From Mucidula mucida (lineage: Eukaryota > Basidiomycota > Agaricomycetes > Agaricales > Physalacriaceae): 16,338 nt of DNA. Shown piece by piece: positions 8,801-15,287 of the stretch; positions within the stretch are counted from its first letter, which is position 1; each line of letters starts with the position of its first letter. The stretch is taken from NCBI GenBank assembly GCA_015501055.1, contig JADNYV010000756.1, positions 1-16,338 on the forward strand, read 5' to 3'. The notes beneath the pieces are model-generated. The model had not been told where the DNA came from and did not search any database. It saw only the letters and a program-made list of their open reading frames with translations. The position numbers were made by a program, and so were the translations under genes.

Positions 8801-9877
8801 AAGAGGATAGACCTTGCAGTCAACCGGTTTGGAACCAGGCGTGAGTTCTATCGCGTGATCCCAGGGTCTTCGCTCCGGTAACTTATCAAAGTCCGCCTTG
8901 CTGAATACATCGGAAAATTCCTCGATGTAAGGTGCAGCAGCAGATGAAGGCTGTTGTGATCTCAGCTTTTCACCGCTTTTGCAATAGTTGTCCCAGTCCA
9001 TCCAGAACAAGCGCTCTCCCTCTTCCAACTTCTCTTCTACATCTTCTCCTTCGTCTTCTGGCGAGTCGTACTCAGGTAGATAGCCGCAGCGGTCTGGGCA
9101 TCGATCAAAAGACAATGTGGATTCCGTCCAGTTGATCGTGGGGTTGTGATATCGTAACCAATCTAGCCCCAAAAAGATGCTTGTTTTACCAAGATTGGTG
9201 ACGGCCAACTCAATCTTTTCTGCGTGATCACCGATCTTCATCCGGACCTCCACAAAGCCTTCGATTGCTCCTCCCTCGTTTAGGGTTCCATCCGCATTGT
9301 AGACAGGGAGCTTGATCGGTAACTCCTTGATCGGGAGTCCGTTCTTCTCGACGAATTCTTTATTGACACAAGAACCCGTTGCTCCACTGTCAAGAAGGGC
9401 ACTCGTTTCCCATTCAGAGCCTGTGTGTACGCTCTCTATGGTTACTCGGAGTTTCATGTCCTGCCCCTTTGTTCCCCGGATGTACTTCCTCGACTTTTTC
9501 AACTCCGTCACAACTTCCACCGCGGCTTCCTTTGTCAACGCTCTGATCGCCATCACCTTCTCCTCCGTCGCTTCTCTCTCTCTCCGCTCCGGCATCCATG
9601 CTCTCAGAATTCCCACTGCTCTCGACATGTCATCCTCTCTTAGCCGTTGTGCGATCCACTCGGGCGTATTTGGCTCAAATCTTTCTTTCGCAGGTTTTGT
9701 TGGTGAAGTCGTCGATGATATTTTAGATGTTTCAGTACCCGTACTGTAAATAAATTCTGCATCTGACGACCCTTCCCTTGATGACTGCTCCGGCAGGACT
9801 GCGTCTACTGCGGGAGCTTCGCAAAACCCAACTCTTCGGCCAACTTCTTCTTTTCCTCGTCGTTCATTTCGGTCCAT
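5876..9877 (-). CDS. pol: Pol polyprotein: protease, RT, RNase H, integrase, chromodomain
   Basis: 1,333 codons are open from the ATG at 9877, but translation more likely enters by -1 frameshift from gag at 9829-9823, giving a Gag-Pol of about 1,619 residues. Domains by residue of this frame: aspartic protease with LLDSGATG (D163); reverse transcriptase about 335-560 with RPVQDYRKLN, KMDVRWGYNN and active site YLDD (504-507); RNase H with D652, E693 and D720; integrase zinc finger with H864, H871, C901 and C904, then catalytic D934, D994 and E1030 (GTDMIGELPE, HDRGPQYH, YHPQANGQTER); C-terminal chromodomain about 1225-1280 with W1226, W1247 and Y1250 at the places of a methyl-lysine aromatic cage. 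The chromodomain of chromoviruses steers integration to marked chromatin. No internal stop or frameshift is seen and all catalytic residues are present, so it should be functional. Confidence 0.97.
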   Translation of the reverse strand: MDRNERRGKEEVGRRVGFCEAPAVDAVLPEQSSREGSSDAEFIYSTGTETSKISSTTSPTKPAKERFEPNTPEWIAQRLREDDMSRAVGILRAWMPERREREATEEKVMAIRALTKEAAVEVVTELKKSRKYIRGTKGQDMKLRVTIESVHTGSEWETSALLDSGATGSCVNKEFVEKNGLPIKELPIKLPVYNADGTLNEGGAIEGFVEVRMKIGDHAEKIELAVTNLGKTSIFLGLDWLRYHNPTINWTESTLSFDRCPDRCGYLPEYDSPEDEGEDVEEKLEEGERLFWMDWDNYCKSGEKLRSQQPSSAAAPYIEEFSDVFSKADFDKLPERRPWDHAIELTPGSKPVDCKVYPLSPSEQKALDEFLEENIRTGRIRPSISPMASPFFFVKKKDGSLRPVQDYRKLNDMTIKNRYPLPLIQELIDKLKGAKVFTKMDVRWGYNNIRIKDGDEWKAAFRTNRGLFEPLVMFFGLTNSPATFQSFMNHILKELIDGGHVIVYLDDILIFTNTLEEHRQIVRKVLEILRVNKLYLKPEKCSFEAQTVDYLGVIVGGGEVKMDPAKVAVVKEWKEPTKKKEVQSFLGFCNFYRRFIRGFAGVAKPLTSLTGKGEWVWGMEQHEAFEELKRRMTEEPVLIVPRDDGKFRVEADSSNYANGGVLSQFVDGKWRPVAFRSRALNEVERNYEIYDKEMMAIMDSIDDWRQYLLGAKETVEVFTDHQNLQYFRKPQKLNRRQARWVTELAEYDIQMIHKPGKTMGKADALSRMTGLEKGEKDNENVVLLKPEFFISQIQFSLHTVDTPEDELLNKIKQRKGNKDRYVQKALENKEKGWEEKENGLIIWKDRIYIPKDKELRGRVIGMHHDAQLAGHPGRYKTLELITRTYWWPGISRDVREYVEGCQKCQVTKSHRTKPAAPLHPIDVPSEPWEIVGTDMIGELPESGGYNAISTFVDHFTKRLRIIPTHTTLTSEGMARIYRDRIFPIHGMPRQMIHDRGPQYHSRFMKELYRLLGIQGNFTTAYHPQANGQTERLNQEIEHFLRLFVNYHQNDWHEWLPSAEFVYNDRVHSATKVTPFFADMGRHPYKGTAPKTASRNETAQEFADGMRKTWDEVGSALKMAKEDMKRFYDRKRTEAVEYKEGDKVWLEGTNLSTDRPMKKLDDKRFGPFKVIKKVGTSSYKLQIPHTWKSIHPVFNEALLTPYHEPQFPTQPRDTRPPPVLEGAEPEWEVEKVVNSRKYRGGFQYKVHWKGYGTHEQTWEPACNLKNADEAISDFHQQYPNKPKPPALARIEVPMSQFPSHLFRPMPPPDTEPLDVTLPSAALMERLWRRMELAP
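9787..9829 (-). promoter_or_regulatory. programmed -1 ribosomal frameshift signal in gag-pol overlap
   Basis: In the gag frame the heptamer G GGT TTT (9829-9823) has the canonical X XXY YYZ form. Five nucleotides later a hairpin can form: GCTCC-C-GCAG (9817-9808) against CTGC-C-GGAGC (9796-9787), nine base pairs around one C/C mismatch, with an 11-nt loop. The gag stop TAG (9807-9805) starts the loop. Slipping back one base changes TTT GCG to TTT TGC and enters pol. Pol is in the -1 frame relative to gag, as required. Confidence 0.8.
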
Positions 9878-10734
9878 AAACCCCGAATCGTCTGGGGTCG
9901 ACCCTTCTTCGGACAGAACCTGCTAACATGGCCATGTTCGCCACAGCTGAAGCAGAGTCCCCTTCGACGTGCATTGTCGATGTCCATCGGCCTGCCGGCT
10001 CCTCCATAGGTAACACCGGTGGCATCTCGTCGTGTGATCGGCGTCGGGGGTGGGTTCGTAGGATTGGCTCTCGATGTAGCCGCCTGCGGAGCTTGGGGCC
10101 GGACCTGCATGCCGGACCTCTTGCTCGCCGCCCGCCTTCTCCATAGCTGATCGATCTGAATGATCTGTGCCTTCCAATCCTTGTACTTCTTTGGCAACCC
10201 ATCTCGGCTGCCATAGATCTGGTCGATGATCTTCTCGTTGACATTGGTCTCGAGAAGTCGCACGACAAATGCATCATCCTTCGAGTATTCCGCCTGAGTA
10301 AGCAGGACCTCGAACTTCTGAAAGAAATCTTGAGCGGTGTCTTGCCCCTGGCGCAACCGTTCGATCTGATCTTGCGCATCTCGCGCGAGGTTGGAGTCCA
10401 CAAATCGCTCCTTCAAGTTCTCTTTGAACTCAGTCCAAGAGACTGTCCATTCCTCTTCTTCCTCATCGAAGTTCTGGTCCGAGTAGTTCTGGACCCATGC
10501 ATCAACATGATCTCCTCGGATGTAGGAGAGAACAACATCGATCCTTTCGGAGTCCGATGTGAGGTTGTTCTTCTTGTCACGGATGTATGTAAACATCGAT
10601 CGCCACCAGCTCTTGTACTTGGACTTGTCCCCGTCATAGTCATAAGGCTTGTTGACCAGGGATCGGCCTTTGGTTTCGTCATTGGCGTGATGAGCGGGTG
10701 TGTGATGAGCGGCTTCTGGTGCCTCGTTGGACAT
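9805..10734 (-). CDS. gag: Gag capsid-nucleocapsid protein
   Basis: 309 aa. The N-terminal half (about 25-200) has the hydrophobic and charged pattern of a retrotransposon capsid domain (YDYDGDKSKYKSWW, FKENLKERF, AQDFFQKFEVLL). A basic, Pro-rich linker follows at 200-260, then a single CCHC zinc knuckle CFSCGEHGHVSRFC (C261, C264, H269, C274) that binds element RNA during packaging into virus-like particles. The start is the first ATG in the open frame, MSNEAPEAAHH, about 600 nt after the 5' LTR. The last 73 nt overlap the pol frame, and the stop lies inside the frameshift hairpin. No mutation is seen. Confidence 0.95.
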   Translation of the reverse strand: MSNEAPEAAHHTPAHHANDETKGRSLVNKPYDYDGDKSKYKSWWRSMFTYIRDKKNNLTSDSERIDVVLSYIRGDHVDAWVQNYSDQNFDEEEEEWTVSWTEFKENLKERFVDSNLARDAQDQIERLRQGQDTAQDFFQKFEVLLTQAEYSKDDAFVVRLLETNVNEKIIDQIYGSRDGLPKKYKDWKAQIIQIDQLWRRRAASKRSGMQVRPQAPQAATSRANPTNPPPTPITRRDATGVTYGGAGRPMDIDNARRRGLCFSCGEHGHVSRFCPKKGRPQTIRGLWTEMNDEEKKKLAEELGFAKLPQ

Positions 10735-11333
10735 GATGGATCGGGGTGATGGAATTGGAGAGTGAAAGGGTGAAAGTGGGGATATGGGTGATGCGGATTT
10801 GGATGAAACGGGTGAGGGAATAGAGGTTTGGATGAATAGGGAGGGATCGCCTAGATCTGAAATAGAATCCAGGACTTGGTAGGGTGGGGAATGATGATGT
10901 GTATCGTAAGGTAAGTAAAGTAGGTAGGTATCGTAACTGTCTACGCTATTTTACCGACTACTGACTACGTATCTACGGAGCCCAAGAGCTCGTCACAAGT
11001 TCGCAATTGCCCAGCCGACGTCCCTCTGGTGTGAGGTAAGCCGAAGTTTTCCTGGGAACGGGGGTTGACCCGTAAACAGCGCCCACTGAAGTGCAACTGC
11101 CAAAAGTTCGTTCTCGTGAGAGCGGCTACTTCCAGCACCCGAGGCAGTTATCTCTAACTGTTAGCCGGCGCTACTGGGACCAATACACACGTATGCGGAC
11201 GTGCGCTGGAATTAGGAATCCGTCGATCTGTAAACAGGGAAAGGGAATAGGGGAATGTGCGATGATCAAACAGCGAAGTGCTGATCGACGATCAGGGATG
11301 TGTGGTAGGTGGTAGAAAGTAGTTCCGATCTTC
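10735..11333 (-). other. gypsy leader (5' untranslated region)
   Basis: 599 bp between the 5' LTR and gag. No family-like reading frame is visible on either strand; the 74-codon + frame at 11091-11315 looks like chance. It begins with the primer-binding site at 11331-11320 and presumably holds the packaging signal. Close to gag the + strand is rich in G/A (10735-10900). Confidence 0.75.
11320..11331 (-). other. primer-binding site, self-priming type
   Basis: Two bases after the 5' LTR end (minus strand) comes AGATCGGAACTA. It is exactly complementary to TAGTTCCGATCT, which lies within the LTR at 11450-11439 (minus strand), some 32 nt after the TATA box, where the RNA 5' end is expected. A 12-nt match between the PBS and the transcript 5' end is the arrangement of Tf1/sushi-type self-primed elements. 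I see no TGG start typical of a tRNA-primed site. Confidence 0.72.
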
Positions 11334-11862
11334 TGTTAGCAACTGACTAAGCCACGAGACTCAACCAGGTACCACAGCAAGAACTGAAAGAGAAAACGTT
11401 CGCGTTCGTAAGACTAGGCTAGGCCAGGTGTATAAACGAGATCGGAACTAAAGTACAATGATACTACACTACTGCTTATATACTATTAAGTCTGTGTTTG
11501 AAGCTCCTTGTCCATACGTGTTTCCACTAGGGATGCTCCACGCCCTTGACCCAGTGTTGTATGCTACTAGTCCGTGAAACCATTAAATACGAGTGGTGAC
11601 TGCATGTAAGTAATAATACTGAAACGACCATGTGTACTACGAGTGTCGGCGGTGTGTATACAATAGGGAGTCCATGAGGTATCGGCATGTATGATGTCAT
11701 CCATGTGTTGGGCGTGTGTCCGACATGAGTACGGCTTCGGTAATGAAAAGGGGTATGATCGGTGACGAAACAGATGATGAAACGGTCCGTTGGTTGATAA
11801 GACAAGGCTCCCGATAAGATATGATAAGATGTGAAAATGTGAAAATATGGCGATTCATAACA
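11334..11862 (-). repeat. 5' LTR of the gypsy element
   Basis: 529 bp, TGTTA...TAACA. On the minus strand TATATAAG (11482-11475) is a TATA box; transcription is expected roughly 30 nt downstream, near 11450, giving U3 of about 410 bp and R-U5 of about 117 bp. It is the source of the element's promoter. Confidence 0.96.
11439..11482 (-). promoter_or_regulatory. LTR core promoter and predicted RNA start
   Basis: TATATAAG at 11482-11475 is followed, 25 nt after its last base, by TAGTTCCGATCT (11450-11439). The spacing fits a polymerase II start at or just before this 12-mer, which is also the segment complementary to the PBS. The 3' LTR has the same sequence; the solo LTR has two CpG-type changes within the 12-mer. 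Confidence 0.65.
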
Positions 11863-12167
11863 CTTGGAACATCTGGCTCAAAGATCTGGGTGAAGAGCAT
11901 AGCACACATAAAAGTCGGCAAAGATGCGGCTCAGATGGTAGATGATGTGCGTGTCTTTGCTACCAGCGGCAGGAAGCGGCACACAACCTGGGGAATGGGA
12001 GGAGGCAAAGCAGAGCAACAATTTTGCGCTCATACAATGGGATACGAGGCGCCTCGGCGGTCAGAATCAGCAGAGATACAGGCTAAGATAGAGGATGGTT
12101 CATTGGATGTGGAGATGATAGGATAACTTGAATTGATGGTAGTACATACATTCTTGTAGTACATCAT
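11863..12167 (-). pseudogene. 5' part of the gene apparently split by the gypsy element
   Basis: Minus strand, from ATG 12167: 44 codons (MMYYKNVCTTINSS...RRGASYPI) end exactly at a GTATGA donor. A 48-bp intron (11988-12035, ending TTCCCCAG) leads into VVCRFLPL in phase 0. A TGA at 11933-11931 then interrupts the frame, unless a 78-bp intron (11886-11963, GTAGCA...CACCCAG) is removed, which also keeps phase 0 and joins IFEPDVPS. That peptide runs to the LTR edge and continues in frame at 5335 (YDAER). The spliced product would be about 121 aa. No homology is recognised, so the evidence is consistent phase only. It would be divergent to the PHD gene at 12431. Confidence 0.38.
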
Positions 12168-12235
12168 GCTCTAGATAATTCTGGCCCGAGATACAGCAGC
12201 AGCGACGCGAATGGGCGTGGCGTGAACGATGTGAA

Positions 12236-12279
12236 GTCCGGCCGACTGCCGGACAAGGGGGTTCCGGACTTAAAGTCCG
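12236..12279. repeat. two adjacent hairpins, left half of an inverted pair
   Basis: The first hairpin is GTCCGGC (12236-12242) with GCCGGAC (12248-12254) and a 5-nt loop. The second is CGGACTT-A-AAGTCCG (12265-12279). CAAGGGGGTTCC (12254-12265) between them recurs inverted at 13486-13497, on the far side of the PHD gene. Confidence 0.65.
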
Positions 12280-12291
12280 ATACATCCGGCA

Positions 12292-12324
12292 GGTAGGTAG
12301 GGTCAGCCTCGGGGTCCCAAAAAA
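12292..12324 (+). repeat. direct repeat, copy 1 (GGTAGGTAGGGTC)
   Basis: A 13-bp identical core GGTAGGTAGGGTC is followed by a similar stretch up to an A-run. The second copy lies at 13420-13452 in the same orientation, with about 27 of 33 positions matching. The two copies bracket the PHD gene. Confidence 0.6.
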
Positions 12325-12430
12325 GTTTTCTCAAACTATGGTATTTCGGGCGATATTTGGGTCCCAAATTGTGTATTGAAGTATCGACTGTCATTCTATA
12401 CCATAATGAGACATATCCGCGCCTGCGGCA

Positions 12431-13338
12431 ATGCTAAAACGTGTAGCAGACAACAGCTGTCCAAATATAGTAACTACCCTTGCTCCGCCTTCGCTCACCC
12501 GCCGAAGCTACTCACATAATGTCCTCAAATCAGCAGAGTTATACAGAAACCGATGTCAGTCACATCAGCAAACTTTATCACTGCACGGTGACAGAGATAA
12601 CAACGACGAACTTGACTCACCATCACAACCATTGGCCACTGGTCATCGTCGATGGGCCGTCGAAGATGCATCTTGGCTTGACGGCGATGACGAAGAAGCG
12701 CCTAATGGTGAGCGCGAGGAAGACGCCGAAGAGCCTGTTAATGATGGAGAATCCGAAGTAGGCGAGTCCGGCGGGGATGACAATGATATGGATGATGAGG
12801 AGGGAGAGACATCGGCTGTAGAAGAGTTGGAGGATGTCAAAATGGGAGTTTTAGACGCACCAATTGACGAAACGGCGGAGGATACCACAACAACACCTCG
12901 ATCTACCACTGCGGCAGCGGTAACGGCAACATCTACACCCATAGCAGTCCTTTCACTCCCGCCGAATCCTCCACCGAATGTGATCCAAGCTTTACTGACT
13001 CCGGCAGTCGTTGCCCAAGTCCAGCCATTGATCCAGCTGGCGAGTACATCCAGGACGAACAGTGGTAGACCTTCCAGGGTATTGAAGCGGAAGACAGTGG
13101 CAGATATGCTCGGCGAATGTGTATGTGGTGTGAAGGTCGCAGAGGAAGAGAGAGAAAGTGCGGCCAAGTGCACGCGAGCTGGATGTGAGACAGGATGGGT
13201 AAGTGCCATCTTCGCGTCAAATAACAATCTTACTGACCAGAAGGAAAGTTCCATATGGCCTGTACAGGCATGGATTTTATTCCGCCGCGTTGGGCATGCG
13301 ACGGCTGTGGCACAAGAGGAGGAAAGCGCCGTAGATGA
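12431..13338 (+). CDS. acidic protein with C-terminal ING-like PHD finger, spliced
   Basis: Exon 1 is 12431-13198 and exon 2 is 13249-13338, stop TGA 13336-13338, giving about 285 aa. The 50-bp intron (GTAAGT, branch-like TACTGAC near 13230, acceptor AAG at 13248) is supported because splicing completes a C4HC3 PHD finger: C230-x-C232, C247-x4-C252, then GWFH with H258-x2-C261, and W-x-C273-x2-C276, followed by a basic tail GGKRRR. The spacing and the WFH motif resemble ING-family PHD fingers, which read histone H3 tails, often K4-methylated. Residues about 75-140 are very acidic (GDDEEAPNGEREEDAEE), 150-210 are Thr/Pro/Ala rich, and a basic patch (GRPSRVLKRKT) precedes the finger. It is probably nuclear and chromatin-binding. 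The start is uncertain: an ATG at 12519 in another frame (MSSNQQSYTE) could belong to a spliced first exon. Confidence 0.68.
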
Positions 13339-13419
13339 TGGTGCGGGGAAGGAAGTGGGGTCAGGGGCTAGTACCAATACGGGAAATAACGCATCACGTG
13401 CTATATATGACGTCATAGA

Positions 13420-13452
13420 GGTAGGTAGGGTCTACGCCGAGGTCCGAAAAAA
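13420..13452 (+). repeat. direct repeat, copy 2 (GGTAGGTAGGGTC)
   Basis: The core is identical to copy 1 at 12292-12304, again followed by a GGTCC and A-run (GAGGTCCGAAAAAAA). It lies about 80 bp after the PHD stop codon. Confidence 0.6.
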
Positions 13453-13470
13453 ACTAAACGGCCCTGTGTA

Positions 13471-13519
13471 CAAAATTTTAATTTTGGAACCCCCTTGCTG
13501 CCGGATTTGGCCAAAGTCC
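13471..13519. repeat. right half of the inverted pair flanking the PHD gene
   Basis: GGAACCCCCTTG (13486-13497) is the exact reverse complement of 12254-12265. On its inner side CAAAATT/AATTTTG forms a hairpin at the position matching the CGGACTT/AAGTCCG hairpin of the left half. On its outer side CCGG and GGCC motifs recur in the same order as in the left half. Similarity beyond the 12-mer is weak. Confidence 0.5.
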
Positions 13520-13819
13520 GTGATCACACCCACAAAAACAGTGCCATTCGTGTTGGGGCACTTCGGGCAATAAACTATGGGCAAAACAATAATATTTGAA
13601 CCAACTCTGTACCCGAAAAATAGTCTAGATAAATGCCAGAGAAGATATAAGAAAATGAGCAAAAAGATGAGTTGCCGGGTCACGTGATTGCCACGGTGCT
13701 GGGTGAATTGCATTTAGTAAGGCTGAGCGCTGAAGCCCCAGTCTGAATCGGATTTTGTCATGGGCACTTCTCATAAATAGGCCATATTCAAAATCATATG
13801 TGCGTCGACCGGCGACGTA

Positions 13820-14207
13820 CTGGAGGCCGTTCAATTCTAAATGTCGAATAACTATTCGCAAGGTACGGACTATTCAAGGGTCAGAGAGTCCCTGCGTGGT
13901 CGGACCCCCGTCACAGTTTGCGCATATCTCCAGAGTCGTCAATGCTCACTATATTGGCGAGTACGAGGGCCCGGTCACCTCTAGGCTTAGCTACTTAGGT
14001 TTTTGAGTAATGAAATCAATTTTATTGACGCTACAACAGTGCGAAGGTGCAAGAATAGTGTTGGGAAGGTGCGCACTCTGCTGGCAAACGTGACAAGGCG
14101 CCTCGAAGGGTCCTGCCGTTTTCGGTGACACGCAGGGTCTCTCTTACCCTTGAATAGTCCGTACCTTGCGAATAGTTATTCGACCTTTAGAATTGAACGG
14201 CCTCCTG
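13820..14207. mobile_element. 388-bp MITE with 79-bp terminal inverted repeats, TA target duplication
   Basis: The left arm 13820-13898 and the right arm 14129-14207 are inverted copies with 75 of 79 positions matching and no gaps. The termini are CTGGAGGCCG and, inverted, CAGGAGGCCG. TA flanks both ends (13818-13819, 14208-14209), the target duplication of Tc1/mariner-pogo transposons. The 230-bp interior has no gene, so the element is non-autonomous and would need a transposase from elsewhere. An internal palindrome GAATAACTATTC repeats in both arms. Confidence 0.9.
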
Positions 14208-14209
14208 TA

Positions 14210-14593
14210 GCGGTTAATGGCGATCTTCTGGGTTTCAGCGCACTTCGCCGTCGTCGTATGACTGAAACCAGGTATTGTCATTGATTGGCTTTTGCATTTC
14301 GAGAGAGGCATTCAATGGTGGCATTGGGCCTTGGTATCATGGCGTGGCGAGCGCTTCAGGCTGTCAGCCGTTCGGACTCCTTAGTTTTTTTTTGCAGACC
14401 AATACCAGAGTCGGGTTGAACGTTGGACCAGAGCGACCAGTAGAGAAATACATGACAAGTGTAATTAATAAGTCATCTGCCGATGTATTACAACGTGACG
14501 CGGATCTTCAAGAGTGGCGCACGCAAACTCAAACTATCTGTAGCATATCTGAGAGAAAGTTCTACAGGGAGGAACACTGCACGTACCTGCGCT
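14210..14593. other. intergenic, no gene seen
   Basis: 384 bp between the MITE and the end of the next gene. It has a T-run near 14385. The + strand open frames show no family-like features and one overlaps the clear minus-strand exon that follows. It is presumably 3' flank of the 14594 gene. Confidence 0.4.
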
Positions 14594-15287
14594 TTAGTCG
14601 ACAATGACCCATTTGGGCTCGACGTCAAACTCGATCAATTCCTGCATGCGCTTGATGACCTTCGCCGAAGGAGTCACCATCGTGTGCATGTCCTGGTTAT
14701 CTGCGAGTTGGATTATCGGCCCATAACGAGTCATCTCGAATGAAGCTTTATGCCACAACGGTTGTATTTTGAACGCCCATGCTGATGCGATGGCTGAGCA
14801 GACGCGGAACCCAAACCTTTCTTGCTCTGCCTCGTCGCTGCGAGTGGGATGTCGGGCTATCGTCTCCGCGTAAAGGGGATGCTGTTTGATCAGATCATTG
14901 GGGACTAGGAAGCCGAAGACGCTGTAAGGTGCGTCTAGTGGTGAGATCTGCAGGCATATCGGTTAAGTAATACTAAAATATGTTGCGAGCTACATACACG
15001 GGGCTTCTGAGACGTTGAAGGTTGCGCCATGGGAGAGTTTGTGGCTAGTAATGAAATCTGCGCAGACACGTCGGCTCCGTGAAATTGGAATACGTTGCGA
15101 TAAACATACGCGAAGCCTTTGAGACTTTGAGCCTCAACACTTGTGAGTTGCCTGTGGTCGAATACGCTTTCTAGGCTGTGCGAGCTTGCACGTACTTATC
15201 AACGAAGGAGAGCACGTCAAAAGGAAGGCGGACGCCGGAGAACTCCGTTTTTAATTGAAAATCAACGATGGCCATGTGATCTACCAT
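14594..15287 (-). CDS. unrecognised multi-exon protein
   Basis: The last exon (14947-14594, stop TAA 14596-14594) gives 117 residues with a strong protein-like pattern: SPLDAPYSVFGFLVPNDL, RFGFRVCSAIASAWAFK, LWHKASFEMTRYGP, ending KWVIVD. It joins upstream, through a 46-bp intron (14948-14993) that keeps frame, to HGATFNVSEAPY (FITSHKLS... from about 15057). Further upstream are two imperfect models. A 52-bp intron (15058-15109, GTATGT...GCGCAG) keeps frame but the exon before it has a TAG at 15173-15171. A 44-bp intron (15152-15195) avoids that stop and gives KQLTSVEAQSLKGFAYVYR, but then a one-base shift is needed near 15057. The first usable ATG is at 15287 (MVDHMAIVDFQLK). I do not recognise the family. 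It is either a real gene with an unresolved intron or a recently damaged one. Confidence 0.5.

Larger units (their letters stand above)
5336..11862 (-). mobile_element. complete Ty3/gypsy chromovirus-type LTR retrotransposon
   Basis: This is a 6,527-bp element reading right to left: 5' LTR 11862-11334, PBS 11331-11320, leader 11333-10735, gag 10734-9805, pol 9877-5876 in the -1 frame, PPT 5877-5865, 3' LTR 5864-5336. Pol order is protease, reverse transcriptase, RNase H, integrase, chromodomain, the Ty3/gypsy chromovirus order. The LTRs are 529 bp and differ at 4 sites (99.2% identical), and both ORFs are open, so the copy is young and may be able to move. The expected 5-bp target duplication is absent: CATAA lies left of the element and CTTGG right of it. 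This contrasts with the solo LTR of the same family 327 bp away, which has one. Confidence 0.96.
13339..13819. other. region between PHD gene and MITE
   Basis: It contains direct-repeat copy 2 (13420-13452) and the right inverted half (13471-13519). CACGTG-like E-box motifs lie near 13395 (CACGTG) and 13680 (CACGTG). Minus-strand open frames here look like chance. No gene is supported. Confidence 0.45.

Noticed and set aside
11863..12126. + strand frame running out of the 5' LTR (GTSGSKIWVKS...)
   Set aside because: It starts inside the LTR and does not continue in the opposite flank when the element is removed, whereas the minus-strand frame does.
12643..13416. 257-codon minus-strand frame opposite the PHD gene
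   Set aside because: It is the antisense shadow of an acidic, Ser/Thr-rich coding exon, which yields long Ser/Ala runs. The + strand carries the complete PHD finger.
13432..13713. 93-codon minus frame with YCPKCPNTNG, suggesting a zinc ribbon
   Set aside because: Only one CxxC pair, overlap with the inverted and direct repeats flanking the PHD gene, and no further family motif.
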